DNA of 64,000 bases from Gordionus sp. m RMFG-2023 (lineage: Eukaryota; Nematomorpha; Gordioida; Chordodea; Parachordodidae), in assembly GCF_954871325.1 (NCBI RefSeq), contig NC_088775.1, forward strand, positions 27,133,561 through 27,197,560, given 5' to 3'. Both the position numbers and the translations under genes were made by a program. Positions 1 to 12,975 of this stretch are shown here, in pieces. Positions within the stretch are counted from its first letter, which is position 1. Each line of letters opens with the position of its first letter. The notes beneath the pieces were generated by a model. The model saw only the letters and a program-made list of their open reading frames with translations. It did not search any database and had not been told where the DNA came from.

Positions 1-1245
1 ACATTGGTTTTAGTGTAGACCTTTTTTTTTATCGGGATTATTTTTTATCCCAAGAAAATAATTTATGCCTGAAAAATTTTTTTCAATAATTAATATAATT
101 TGAATTTATTTTTTGTTTCTTCGAAACACTCCCTTTTTTCCTCTTTTTAATAATATTATTTGTTTTCATGGTACTTTTAAAATAAATAAGATTTGTATTT
201 TTTATTTTATATTTTTATATTTAGTTATAAAGTAACATATTTTATTGTTTTATTTATAACATATTATAGTATATAAAAATTTAATTATTAATAAAAAATT
301 CATTCGCGTAAATTTGTTAGTTATTAAATGTCTTTATATGTGAATGATTTAATAAGACATAATTTTTGATATTTGAAAATTTTCTAAGCTGAGGTAATTT
401 TAAAATAAATTCACTCTTTACATAAAAATTATTTATTAAAATAGAGAAACATAAATTAAAATGTTTTTGATCTATGATTTTAAATTTGTAAAACCTTAGA
501 TAAAATCTAATAAAAATAGGCCTATAATCTTATCTTATATTATATAAATTAATACTAAATATCTTCAAAATAATATATAAATTACACAATATTTATTTAT
601 ATTTTGAATATTTATTGATAACTGTATAATGCAAATAACAAGATTTATAATAGAATCAAAAAGATAAAAATGTCTATATATAATAGATAATGATTTCATA
701 TTGAAACATCCCAATTATTTAGGCACATACAATGTTTAAATGTTGTTGATGACATCCTGTTTCGCTTCTTGGTCAAAAAATCAACGGCCTTGCTGAATGC
801 TCTTTCGCTTGGAACGCTGGACGTTTGTTGAGCAAGGTAATCCTTAGCTATCAGCGATAAGGTTGGGTAAAAATCGCTGTTTTTCGCCCACCAATCAAGT
901 ATATTAGTTGACGCTGGTGCAACCGGTTCTTTGACATATTCATTAATTTCATCTCTAATGAGATCTGGAAATTCACAAGCTTCTCTAAAATTATAAATTA
1001 ATATAACCAAATATTTATAATTACTTTCTCAATTCGTAATGCATACAGACCGAATAAGGCTGTGTTTCCAAATCATCTAGAGAGAAGTCATACACATTTG
1101 ATTTTTGTGGCCACCCGTACATTTTATATAATGAATTGAATTTTTCATTATAATCCTGCTTTGCCACAAAATGAGGCATATATTTCATCTTAGTTTTCGG
1201 ATCTAACATGGTTACATAATTGCTGAATGTGCTCAGATAGTTTAT
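1..1245 (-). mobile_element. hAT transposon, left inverted copy (3' part)
   Basis: Reverse complement of the 3' half of the hAT gene at 1339-2923. It carries the C-terminal dimerisation region (696-1010, minus, containing SSVPSERAFSKAVDFLTKK) and the segment before it (about 1021-1243). Its 3' flank (1 to about 700) matches 13396-14345 in inverted orientation almost base for base. It shares variants with that right copy that the inner copy lacks, for example the 'tttttgattctatt' stretch. Similarity to the inner copy stops near 1245. The copy starts at the window edge, so its true end is not seen. Confidence 0.85.
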
Positions 1246-1338
1246 ACCCAAAAACCTAGTTGGCATTCGTAGATTATTACCTAAGGAAAACGAATGACTT
1301 AATAAATTAATTTTGAAATTTATTATAAAAAACATCAA

Positions 1339-2923
1339 TTCAAAGCTTTGGATAGTAAGGAGTTCCGAAATATATTTTCCTTCATATTCAAGAATGAAAA
1401 AATCTGGACAAGATAGACAGCCTGTAACATAGAAAAAATGTATAAAATTTCAAAATTACAACTCATAAAAAATTTAAAGAATATTAAAAGTAAATTGGCT
1501 ATCACGACTGATATGTGGACCTCCATTAACTCATCGTCTTTTTGTGTAATTACATGCCACTATATCGATAAAAAGTGGAAAATGGAAAGTTGTCTTTTAG
1601 ATTTAATTCAGCTACCATACCCTCATAGTGGTGAGGAGATATTACAATATTTGCTAGAATCTCTCGATGAATTTGAGATAAAGGACAAAATTATCTCCAT
1701 CACGCATGATAACGCACCAAACATAGTAAACGCTGCTGAAAAAATGATTACACATTTTCATGAAAAATATTAAACAAGCTTATACAGCCACCGATGTTTA
1801 GCTCATATTATAAATTTGATAGTTAAAGAGGGGATTTTAGCCTTAGATAAAAAACTAAATAAAATAACTAATCTTGTAAAGAAGTTACATTCTTCACCAA
1901 AACTTTTACAAAAGTACTTGGAGCTCTCAGGAGGGACGATGATTCCTTTAGATGTAGTAACTAGATGGAACTCTATATATTTAATGATATCAACAGTAAA
2001 CAAAGTAAGTTAAACATATTTTTTCATAATGTCTATTATGTTCAACCTTTTTGAGATATAACATTGCATTGTCTAATAATATATTTAATTTATATAGAAT
2101 TTAGATGCAATTAAAGAGCTAGAAAAAAAATGTATGACGGAGCCTTTCGATATAAGCGTTAGGGAGGCAAAATCTTTAAAGGAAGTTGAAAATTTTTTAA
2201 AGCCTTTTTATAAAATAACACTCGAAATATCGTCAGATACCACTATAATTGGAACCGCTGTTTTATTTATAGCAAAGATGGACAAAATTTTAGGGGAGGC
2301 TTGCAAAAATCATCCAGATGATGATATTAAAAATGCGGCAAGTAAAATGCAAATAAAATATGAAACGTATAAAAACTATCTGAGCACATTCAGTAATTAT
2401 GTATCTACCATGTTAGATCCGAAAACTAAGATGAAATATATGCCTCATTTTGTAGCAAAGCAGGATTATAATGAAAAATTCAATTTATTATATAAAACCT
2501 ACGGGTGGCCACAAAAATCAAATGTGTATGACTTCTCTCTAGATGATTTGGAAACACAGCCTTATTCGGTCTGTATGCATTACGAATTGAGAAAGTAATT
2601 ATAAATATTTGGTTATATTAATTTATAATTTTAGAGAAGCTTGTGAATTTCCAGATCTCATTAGAGATGAAATTAATGAATATGTCAAAGAACCGGTTGC
2701 ACCAGCGTCAACTAATATACTTGATTGGTGGGCGAAAAACAGCGATTTTTACCCAACCTTATCGCTGATAGCTAAGGATTACCTTGCTCAACAAACGTCC
2801 AGCGTTCCAAGCGAAAGAGCATTCAGCAAGGCCGTTGATTTTTTGACCAAGAAGCGAAACAGGATGTCATCAACAACATTTAAACATTGTATGTGCCTAA
2901 ATAATTGGGATGTTTCAATATGA
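1339..2923 (+). CDS. hAT-family transposase, inner copy, 5'-truncated and broken
   Basis: hAT superfamily transposase of the BED-finger type; it would cut and paste its own element. Visible in order: HQFKALDSKEFRNIF from about 1339; the RNase H-like start ITTDMWTS (about 1500); SITHDNAPNIV; RCLAHIINLIVKEGI (about 1789-1830); VVTRWNS before 2000; and the C-terminal dimerisation block SSVPSERAF...RNRMSS (2790-2880). Two introns are likely: 2004-2096 (gtaagt...tatag) and a very short one near 2595-2633 (gtaatt...ttttag). The frame is lost near 1770, so at least one break is present. The N-terminal BED finger is absent: the 5' side abuts the inverted left copy. Identity as hAT is firm; activity is unlikely. 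Confidence 0.85.
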
Positions 2924-3830
2924 AATCATTATCTATTATATATACACATTTTTATCTTATTGATGCTATTATAAATCTTGTTATTTGCATTATACAGTTA
3001 TCAATAAATATTTGAAATATAAATAAATATTGTGTAATTTATATTATTTTGAAGATATTTAGTATTAATTTATATAATATAAGATAAGATTATAGGCCTA
3101 TTTTTATTAGATTTTATCTAAGGTTTTACAAATTTAAAATCATAGATCAAAAACATTTTAATTTATGTTTCTCTATTTTAATAAATAATTTTTATGTAAA
3201 GAGTGAATTTATTTTAAAATTACCTCAGCTTAGAAAATTTTCAAATATCAAAAATTATGTCTTATTAAATCATTCACATAAATAAGACATTTAATAACTA
3301 ACAAATCTACGCGAATGAATTTTTTATTAATAATTAAATTTTTATATACTATAATATCTATATATATAATCCTCAAAAAATGTCAATCAAATTTAGCCAA
3401 TAGTTTTCTTTTAAATATTATTTGTCCAATCAAAATGATTATAGCAGTCACAGTCACAACTGTGACATTATATAGTCAATTATTTTACCTGATAATAGTC
3501 AATTATAATTTTGTTAATATATTATGTAATATTCAACTTCTTTATTAATTATTGGACGTTTGTCCTACTTAAATAGGGAGTGATTCTTAATAATATTTAA
3601 TTAATATTAACGAATTCGGAAGTATTTAAGTTATGTTAAATTGTAGTTTTAATCTCCATGATATTTAGCGCCATCTATAATATTATATTTTAAATAGCAT
3701 TATATTTCTAACTTGAAATGTAAATATTTTGTCTTAATTGATGTCAAATATATTGTTCTTTCTATATATCTATAATTTATCTATCTATCTATCATAGCAA
3801 TTTTAAGCCAATTTAGATCATATTAGCAAA

Positions 3831-3952
3831 ATGGATTTAATCTCCTATAAATCATGGAAAGCATTTCAGAAGTATTTTGAGGCAATAGGCAGGAAGGAAC
3901 ATTAGTATGAAAAAAATGTTTGCAGATAATCCTACAAGAGCTAAGGAATTCA
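3831..3952 (+). pseudogene. Glucose-6-phosphate isomerase N-terminal fragment, probably captured
   Basis: The + strand reads MDLISYKSWKAFQKYFEAIG and then, after a one-base frame change near 3904, MKKMFADNPTRAKEF. In glucose-6-phosphate isomerase (glycolysis, cytosol) the N-terminus has the order W..LQ.Y....G..LNM+.MFADDPTRFEKF, which this follows closely. Only about 40 residues are present and the reading stops in AT-rich DNA. It lies inside the inferred Helitron, upstream of its own exons, and Helitrons are known to pick up host exons. The match is from memory and short, so a chance resemblance is not excluded. Confidence 0.5.
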
Positions 3953-4224
3953 AATCTATAATATATATATTCAATAAAAATCATCATAGCTTAAACATAT
4001 CAAACACGCATTCATAAACCAAATCGAACCGCCATTTTCAAAAAAAGAATTTCAATACAAAAAACAATTACAAAACATATAATAATTACAATAATTGATA
4101 TTTTTTTTAACGGACACAACATCGAGCAAAACCTTCAATCATCAGTAAATAATTATATTTTTTAACAGACACCACATCGAGCAAAACCATATACTTTCAA
4201 TTTACACATCTTAATCTTGAAGAT

Positions 4225-5455
4225 ACTGAAAATCAAACATTACTGTGGGCCATTAAAATCTATTTTATTATTTTTTTTTAGATTCCTACACAAGATACCA
4301 TTCAACAAAACCAAACAATGGAACGTTTCATACTACCAAAATCTAAAGAAGGCATTATTGCTTCAACAAGAGTAAATTTTATATTTTTAAGATGTGATTC
4401 CGAAATATATATTTATTAGGTGAGGGGCTATTCTAATATTTTCCATTATTTTTTATAAATATGTTTATGAAGTATATATTTAGTAATTTTATTTTATGTC
4501 CACAATAATAAATATTTTAAACTAAACTTATTTTTATAAAATTGAGTAATTCTTATATTTTTAAATTTTAATAATAAATCAACATAAGGAGAAAGCTAGA
4601 AAGAGACAGGCACTTTGTCGTATCAAGAAAAGGAACGAACAAAGTCTTATTCCTACAACATCCAACCATCTTGAAGATACTGGAAATAAACAATTTGCTT
4701 CAACATCCAATCATCTTGAAGATACTGAAAATCAAGAACAAGTTGAACTAAAAATTAGATTGCAAATCTTATATTGCTGATAAGTTTCAGCAGATAGAGG
4801 AATTATTATAATTGCCTTCCAAAAATTAAAAATACTGTGGGCCATTAAAATCTATTTTATTATTTTTTTTAGATTCCTACACATGATACCATTCAACAAA
4901 ACCAAACAATGGAACGTTTCATACTACCAAAATCTAAAGAAGGCATTATTGCTTCAACAAGAGTAAATTTTATATTTTTTTTAATTTGTATTGTATGTTA
5001 GCTGATCAGATTTTTCTTATCTTATAAGATGTGATTCCTAAAAAAAAATATTTTTATTAGGTGAGGGGCTATTCTAATATTTTCCATTATTTTTTATAAA
5101 TATGTTTATGAAGTATATATTTAGTAATTTTATTTTATGTCCACAATAATAAATATTTTAAACTAAACTTATTTTTATAAAATTGAGTAATTCTTATATT
5201 TTTAAATTTTAATAATAAATCAACATAAGGAGAAAGCTAGAGAGAGACAGGCACTTTGTCGTATCAAGAAAAGGAACGAGCAAAGTCTTATTCCTAAAAC
5301 ATCCAACCATCTTGAAGATACTGGAAATAAACAATTTGCTTCAACATCCAATCATCTTGAAGATACTGAAAATCAAGAACAAGTTGAACATTACTGTGGG
5401 CCATTAAAATCTATTTTATTATTTTTTTTAGATTCCTACACAAGATACCTTTGGT
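4225..5455 (+). repeat. Duplicated Helitron 5' exons (two ~600-bp copies)
   Basis: Two near-identical blocks (about 4225-4820 and 4830-5400). Each carries 'ag' + an exon reading IPTQDTIQQNQTMERF and KSKEGIIASTR + gtaaat, then a second exon starting EKARKRQALCRIKKRNEQS after an 'ag'. The basic KARKRQA... start is like the N-terminal arginine-rich stretch of many Helitron Rep proteins. A short piece encoding HYCGPLKS, the start of the Helitron zinc-finger region also present at 7192, recurs near 4240, 4830 and 5393. These look like coding exons of the Helitron amplified with their introns. Confidence 0.6.
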
Positions 5456-6245
5456 GCAATATCTAAGTATAATTTTTTCAGTGATCCTATATCAATAAAA
5501 ACAAATCAAGTTAAAAATTTTAATTTATGACAATAAATAAATTTATTTAAATTAGATTCCACGGATCATATTGCCAAAATGTGCCATTCAACGGACTCTT
5601 AATCTACCCAAATCAATAAAAACAAACGAAGTTAAAAAATTTAATTTATGTTATCAAATAGATTTTTTTAAAATTAGATTCCACGATATATATTACCGAA
5701 ATGTACCATTCAGCAGAATCTTAATCTACCAAAATCAATCAAAATAAACCAAGTTAAAATAATTTATCTTAATAAATTAATTTTTTTAAATTAAATTCCA
5801 CGAAACATATTACCAAAATGTACCATTCATTCAACAGAATCTTAATCTACCCAAATCAATAAAAACAAACGAAGTTAAAAATTTTAATTTATGTTAAAAA
5901 ATAAATTTATTTAAATTAGATTCCACGGATCATATTGTCGAAATGTGCCATTCAACAGAATCTTAATCTACCCAAATCAATAAAAACAAACAAAGTTAAA
6001 CATTTTAATTTATGTTAACAAATAAATTTATTTAAATTAGATTCTATGAATCATATTACCGAAATGTACCATTCAACAGAATCTTAATCTACCCAAATCA
6101 ATAGAAACAAACGAAGTTAAAAATTTTAATTTATGTTAACAAATAAATTTTTTTAAATTAGACACTACCAAAATCTACTATTCACCAAAATCTTAATCTA
6201 CCCAAATCAATAAAAACAAACCAAGTTAAAAATTTTAATTTATGT
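5430..6245 (+). repeat. ~115-bp tandem array derived from a Helitron exon
   Basis: About seven diverged units, each with 'cattcaacagaatcttaat', 'cccaaatcaataaaaac' and 'attagattccac'. Translated, the units echo the upstream exon (IPR..LPK..IQQN.NLPKS). The array therefore seems to be an amplification of the small exon seen at 4310-4370. No open reading frame runs through it. Confidence 0.65.
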
Positions 6246-6507
6246 ATAACAAATATTTTAATAAATATAAATTTCTGAATCACATCTCATAAGATTGATA
6301 AGAAAATTTTTGATTTATCCATCATCAGGGGTTATTCAAAATTTATTATTTATTTATGAAGTATATGGTTATTAATTTTAATTTATGTCCACAATAAAAA
6401 ATATATTTCATCAACTAATAAAAAAGAGTGCTACATAATCGTAATTACCCATGGAATATTTTAGAAAAAATTATTATAAGCCTGGCATATGTTTACATCA
6501 GAGCCGG

Positions 6508-7067
6508 TGTATTGATTGTGAAATCAATACCCATTGTAACTTCAATACCGTATTGATATCATTATAGATTCAATACCGTAGTGATATATTGCTATTGTAT
6601 TATCAATACCGTATATTTTAAGATGTTTGCATCGCTTCAAATATATTGGCGACCATTAAAATTATAAAATATTTATTTATTATGTATTTTTTCATCGCTT
6701 TATAAATATTGGCGGCCATTTTCGATTTGTAAAAATTTTATTTAAAATAGATTTAATAGTTTTAAATATATTAAAATGATAAATATGATTTTCTATTCTT
6801 TTATATAATTTATCAGGGAATTTATTTATTTTACAATTCTTGATATCCTATATATTTTATATTTGTTTACTCATTATTTGTAATTTGTGAAGTGCTATAT
6901 AATTGTTGATTCAAAGTTTTATAAATGATATTATGAATTCAAATAAATTAAATGGATCTTATTGATTGAGTTTATAAAATTTTGTGATTCATATATAAAT
7001 GTCGAATCAAAGATTTATAAAAATCAATAACGTATTGATTTTTGATGGTATTGATTTTACAATTACA
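6508..7067. mobile_element. Ginger-type MITE with CCGG target duplication
   Basis: The ends are inverted: TGTATTGATTGTGAAATC at the left and GATTTTACAATTACA at the right, flanked by CCGG at 6504-6507 and 7068-7071. The interior repeats 'caataccgtattgat' and has 'cgcttcaaatatattgg', very like the subterminal sequence of the Ginger-like element at 33.6-38.2 kb. No coding capacity. It sits in what seems to be a collapsed GC-rich hAT MITE: CAGAG ends at 6503 and CAGGTCTCTG ends at 7086. Confidence 0.7.
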
Positions 7068-7156
7068 CCGGGTTTGCAGGTCTCTGAATAATCACAAAAA
7101 TATTAAATTATATGTATAATTTTTAGCAGGCCTCAAATTTATTTTATTTATTTTAG

Positions 7157-10100
7157 ATAAATATTTCTGCACAACAATCATTAGTACAAGAACATTATTG
7201 TGGATTACTCAACACTAAGTGCGATTATTGCGATTCTCTAAATTTTTTATTAGAAAAACCCACAGATGGCAAATTTAAGAATTGCTGTCATAAGGGTAAA
7301 GTTAAGATACCATCAATCCGATATATTCCTTTTTTACAAGACCTTTTATCTAATCCTAACAATGAATTTCATTCAAACTTTATGAAATATATAAGATCTT
7401 ATAATAGTTCACTTGCGTTCGCATCCATGGGAGCACAGATTTCTAATAGTTTAAACCCAGGCCCATATTGTTTTAGAGTTCATGGGCAAATTTATCACCG
7501 AACATCTCATTTATATCCTTCCACTGGGATGCCTCCTAAATTTGCACAACTATATGTCCTTGAGACCACCCAGGCTGTTAATGGCAGGTTGCACATGAAA
7601 GAAAATTCTGGTTGCAATGAGGATCTCTTAAAAAGATTAGATATTTTAATAAGACAGAATAACCCATTTTCTATTAGTTTTAAAACCTTGGGAGAAATTG
7701 AGAAAGAAGAAAAAAATAGGGCTATTCAAGAAAATCGTCCAGTTCAAAAAATCAATATGATTTTTCGTGCAGATCGCTCAAGTGACAAGCGAAGATATAA
7801 CATTCCTAATATAGATGAAGTAGCTATGATTTTTACAAATAATGATGGTGAACCCCCATTTAAACGGGATATCAAGGTCTATCCTCGAGTTGATGGTAGT
7901 GATCTGATAAATATAAATATATTAAGCCCTAATCTTGATCCAATGGTATATTCTCTATTATTTCCTTTTGGTGACCCTGGTTGGAAACCAGATTTAAAGG
8001 GTGAAGATACAGGGAGTACAAGGGCAAATATCTCACTACTACAGTTTAAAATATTTAGATTAGCAATTCGTGAAAATGAATTCAACCCAATCCTTTTTGC
8101 TGGGAAATTATCACAACAATATATTGTTGATTCCTATTTACAGGTCGAGGCGAATAATTTAAATTTTATTAGACAAAATCAGCCAAAATTACGAGTAGAT
8201 GAATATTCTGGATTAATGGACTACTTAGAAACAAAGTCAAACAATATAATTCCCGGCAAAGCAGTAATATTACCATCATCTTTTCAAGGTTCTCAAAGAA
8301 ATATGCGAGAACGCTATCACGATGCAATGGCCATTGTGCTCAAATTTGGCAAACCTGATTTGTTTATTACTTTTACATGCAATCCTAATTGGCGTGAAAT
8401 TAAGGAAAATCTATTTCCCGGGCAAAGTCCTACAGATAGACCAGATTTAATAGCCCGTGTTTTTAAATTGAAATTAAATGAATTATTGTTCGATATAAAT
8501 AAAAAAAATTTATTTGGTAAATCTATGGCTTTTATATATACAATCGAGTTCCAAAAAAGAGGTTTTGCCTCATGCCCATATACTTATTATTTTAAACGAT
8601 GATAGCAAAATTGAAACATCTCAAGCTATAGATAAATTTATTTGTGCCGAAATGCCAGATAAAATTCTCGATCCTAAACTTTTTCAGATTGTTACCCATT
8701 TTATGATACATGGTCCTTGCGGGATATTTAACCCCAAATAGCCTTGCATGGAAAATGGCATATGTACCATAAAATTTCCGAAGGATTTTCAAATGGAAAC
8801 AAGACCAAATATTGATGGATATCCATATTATAAAAGGCGAGATAATGGTATTACAATTCTTTCCGGTAAACCTACGGATAATCGTTATGTTATTCCATAT
8901 AATCGATATCTAATGTTAAAATTCAATGCTCATATTAACGTGGAAATTTGTACATCTATTAAATCGGTAAAATATATCTTTAAGTATATTTATAAGGGCT
9001 ATGACTGTACTAATGTTGACATTTATGTTGCTTCAAATATAAATATTCATGACGAAATTAAATCACATTTAAATGCGCGATATGTGAGTGCATGTGAATC
9101 AATGTGGAGATTATTAGAAAATAATATGCATGACCGCTCGCACGCTGTTATTCGCTTAGGAATTCATTTACCTTTACAACAGCCAGTATATTTCACTGCT
9201 GGACATGAAAGAGATGCTTTATTGAGATCAGAAAATAAACATACTACTTTAACGGCATGGTTTGAGTTAAATAAGACAGATCTAAATGCTAGACAATATC
9301 TTTATGGGGAAATACCTTGTTTACCAATTACCATTGGAAACTAAAAAAAAAACGATTAAATGTAATTTCGAGAATGTATTCCGTTCATCCTAATTCTGGT
9401 AAACGATTTTTCCTTCGATAATTATTACTTCATGTTTGCGGGGCTACAAGTTTTGATTATTTAAAAACTATTAATGGAATTTTAATGAGTACTTTTAAAG
9501 AGGCAGCTATTAAAAGAAATTTGTTATCAGATGATAAAGAGTGGGAATCATGCTTAGAAGAGGGATCAATATATCAAATGCCGTCACAACTTCGGAGTAC
9601 TTTTGCCTTTATCTGCATTTTTTGTCAGCCTGAAAATCCTGCATATCTATGGAATAGGTTCAGATTTATGATGATTGAAGATTATTTGCGTCAATATTCA
9701 GAAGTAATTGCAATAAACATGGCTTTAATGGACATTGAAAACGTTTTTCTTGATCATGGTTTATGCTGTCAGAGTTTTGATCTTCCTTCACCTATAAAAA
9801 TCCCCCCAAAACAACATTATGATGCCCATGTTGAAGCTGCCGATTCAATCGAGCGTATATCTAAATTAAACCGATTACAAAAATATGCTTTTGATTTAAT
9901 TATACAAGCGATTGAATTAGAAAATATTCCAGAAAGATATTTCTTCGTGGATGGCCCTGGAGGTTCAGGTAAAACGTATCTTTACAATACCTTAATGTGT
10001 TATATAAGAGCAAAAAATCAAATTGTATTGCCTTTTGCAACCACCGGATCCTCTATTCTTTTAAAGGGGGGAAGAACCATCCATAGCGGATTTAAATTAC

Positions 10101-11264
10101 CTGTGCCTATCTTTGAAACTTTTAAAATCCCATATGAATTTACATAGTTCGCTAGCTCTAGATATTAAAAATAGCAAATTGATTATTATTGATGAGGCCA
10201 CAATGATGACTAAACACGCTTTGCGATGCATTGACCGAATACTTAAAGACATTATGAAAAATTCCCACCCATTTGGCGGAAAAGTAATTTTATTAGGTGG
10301 TGATTTTAGACAGACTTTACCAGTAGTGCCTAAAGGCTCCAAAGTCGATATTATAGAGTCCTGTATAAAAAGTTCATATTTATGGAGTCATTTTAAAATA
10401 ATACATTTGATTGATAATATGCGTATTTCATCAGATCAAGTTGATTACAATGCTAGGTTACTTAAAATTGGAGATGGGCTATCACGCAGCAATTCTGATC
10501 TTCCTACAAATAGTGTTGAAATCCCACCTTATTTGCTTGAAAATGATTCATTAATAAAATGTGTGTATGGTAATTCTATAGAAATTGCTGATATAGATAG
10601 TCTTTCTACTAAAATAATATTAACCACCAAAAATAAAATTGCACTTACCCTCAACAACGATATCATTAATATAATTTCAGGCCCTATCAAACATTATTAT
10701 AGTGGAGATTCCATTGAAAGCGATAATAAGGATGATATAATGAATTTTCCACTAGAATTTTTGCATTCACAAACTCCATCCGGTATGCCACCTCACAAGC
10801 TAACACTTAAGGTTGGTACAATTGTTATGCTATTACGCAACTTGAGCCCAAAGAAAGGACTTTGTAATGGTACCCGTTTAATCATACGACATTTACATAT
10901 TAATTTTATCGACGCTGAGATATTGACAGGCACTAATAAGGGTTATCGAGTTTTTCTCCCACGAATAGATCTAGCTCCAAGTGACTCTCATTTACCATTT
11001 ACTTTAAAAAGACGACAGTTTCCTATAATTCCCGCTTTTGTGATTACAATAAATAAAAATCAAGGACAAACTTTTGATCATGTAGGCTTATCCCTCCCTG
11101 AGCCCGGCTTTGCCCATGGACAACTATATGTGGCTCTTACTAGATGTAAATCTCAAAATAATATGAAAATTATGATTTTGCCATCAGAATTACAAGGAAA
11201 AATTTTAAAAAATGATAAAACATTCACACAAAATATCGTATATAATGAAATCTTAAATTCATAA
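7157..11264 (+). CDS. Helitron RepHel protein (HUH replication initiator + PIF1-like helicase), broken
   Basis: Rolling-circle transposase. The last exon starts after 'attttag' at 7156. Order: zinc-binding EHYCGLLNTKCDYCDSLNF (about 7190-7250); Helitron-like N domain IRSYNSSLAFASMGAQ; LFITFTCNPNWREI (about 8360); the HUH motif PHAHILIIL (about 8570); FMIHGPCGIFNP; the tyrosine motif KYIFKYIYKGYD (about 8968-9004); RMYSVHPNSGKRF; then the helicase, with Walker A DGPGGSGKTYLYNTL (9950), Walker B LIIIDEATMM (10180), GGDFRQTLPVVPKGS, ITINKNQGQTF and YVALTRCKS (11120). Open segments are 7382-8602, 8514-8741, 8748-9344, 9485-10147 and 10113-11264. Breaks are a frameshift beside the HUH motif, an in-frame TAG at 8739-8741, stops after 9344 and around 9420, and a frameshift near 10120. 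Domain content is otherwise full length. Confidence 0.93.
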
Positions 11265-11339
11265 TTTGTAAGAAATTTAAAAAAGTCACCAACTTTGTTA
11301 TTCACCATCAAATCACCAACTTTACATCATCTTCAAAAA

Positions 11340-12975
11340 CTAAACCACCTTGAGCAAAGAAAAGAGAACTTCTTCACCATCGCTAAACCATCTTCCTCAC
11401 CAAAAACAGTATATTCTATTTTATAATTTCAATTTACACGTTTTATTTCAGGTTATTTACAGCAAACTACGAGCAAGAAAATCACAACATTATCTTCAAA
11501 AACGAAACCACCTTGAGCAAAGAAAAACAACTTCTTCACCATCGCTAAACCATCTTCCTCACCAACAACAGTATATTCAATTTAATTTTAATTTACACGT
11601 TTTATTTCAGGTTATTTACGGCAAACTACGAGCAAGGAAATCACAACATCATCTTCAAAAACGAAACCACCTTGAGCAAAGAAAAGAGAACTTCTTCACC
11701 ATCGCTAAACCATCTTCCTCACCAACAACAGTATATTCTATTTTATAATTTCAATTTACACGTTTTTTTCAGGTTATTTACGGCAAACTACGTCACAACA
11801 TCATCTTCAAAAACGAAACCACCTTGAGCAAAGAAAAGAGAACTTCTTCACCATCGCTAAACCATCTTCCTCACCAACAACAGTATATTCTATTTTATAA
11901 TTTCAATTTACACGTTTTATTTCAGGTTATTTACAGCAAACTACGAGCAAGAAAATCACAACATCATCTTCAAAAACGAAACTACATTGAGCAAAAAAAA
12001 GAGAACTTCTTCACCATCGCTAAACCATCTTCCTCACCAACAACAGTATATTCTATTTTATAATTTCAATTTACACGTTTTATTTCAGGTTATTTACGGC
12101 AAACTACGAACAAGGAAATCACAACATCATCTTCAAAAACGAAACCACCTTGAGCAAAGAAAAGAGAACTTCTTCACCATCGCTAAACCATCTTCCTCAC
12201 CAACAACAGTATATTCTATTTTATAATTTCAATTTACACGTTTTATTTCAGGTTATTTACGGCAAACTACGAACAAGGAAATCACAACATCATCTTCAAA
12301 AACGAAACCAACTTGAGCAAAGAAAAAAGAACTTCTTCACCATCGCTAAACCATCTTCCTCACCAACAACAGTATATTCTATTTTATAATTTGAATTTAC
12401 ACGTTTTATTTCAGGTTATTTATGGCAAACTACGAACAAGGAAATCACAACATCATCTTCAAAAACGAAACCACCTTGAGCAAAGAAAAAATAACTTCTT
12501 CACCATCGCTAAACCATCTTCCTCACCAACAACAGTATATTCTATTTAATTTCAATTTACACGTTTTATTTCAGGTTATTTACGGCAAACTACAAGGAAA
12601 TCACAACATCATCTTCAAAAACGAAACCACCTTAAGCAAAGAAAAGAGAACTTCTTCACCATCGCTAAACCATCTTCCTCACCAACAACAGTATATTCTA
12701 TTTTATAATGTCAATTTACACGTTTTATTTCAGGTTATTTACGGCAAACTACGAAGGAAATCACAACATCATCTTCAAAAACGAAACCACCTTAAGCAAG
12801 GAAAAGAGAACTTCTTCACCATCGTTAAAACAATCTTTCTCACCAACAACAGTATATTCTATTTAATTTCAATTTACACGTTTTATTTCAGGTTATTTAC
12901 GACAAACTACGAGCAAGGAAATCACAACATCATCTTCAAAAACGAAACCACCTTGAGCAAAGAAAAGAGATTGAA
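11340..12975 (+). repeat. 163-bp satellite array inside the Helitron
   Basis: About ten head-to-tail units; 'ccatcgctaaaccatc' recurs near 11379, 11540, 11700, 11852, 12015, 12178, 12341, 12504 and 12660. Units are mostly 163 bp, some shortened to about 150-160. Each contains 'tttatttcaggttattta', a good splice-acceptor-like string. Short overlapping ORFs arise because 163 is not a multiple of three. The array lies between the helicase stop and the 3' hairpin, a place where Helitrons often carry tandem repeats. Confidence 0.9.

Noticed and set aside
5430-6245. CRISPR array
   Set aside because: Units are diverged, about 115 bp, with no short constant repeat or unique spacers, and the DNA is eukaryotic.
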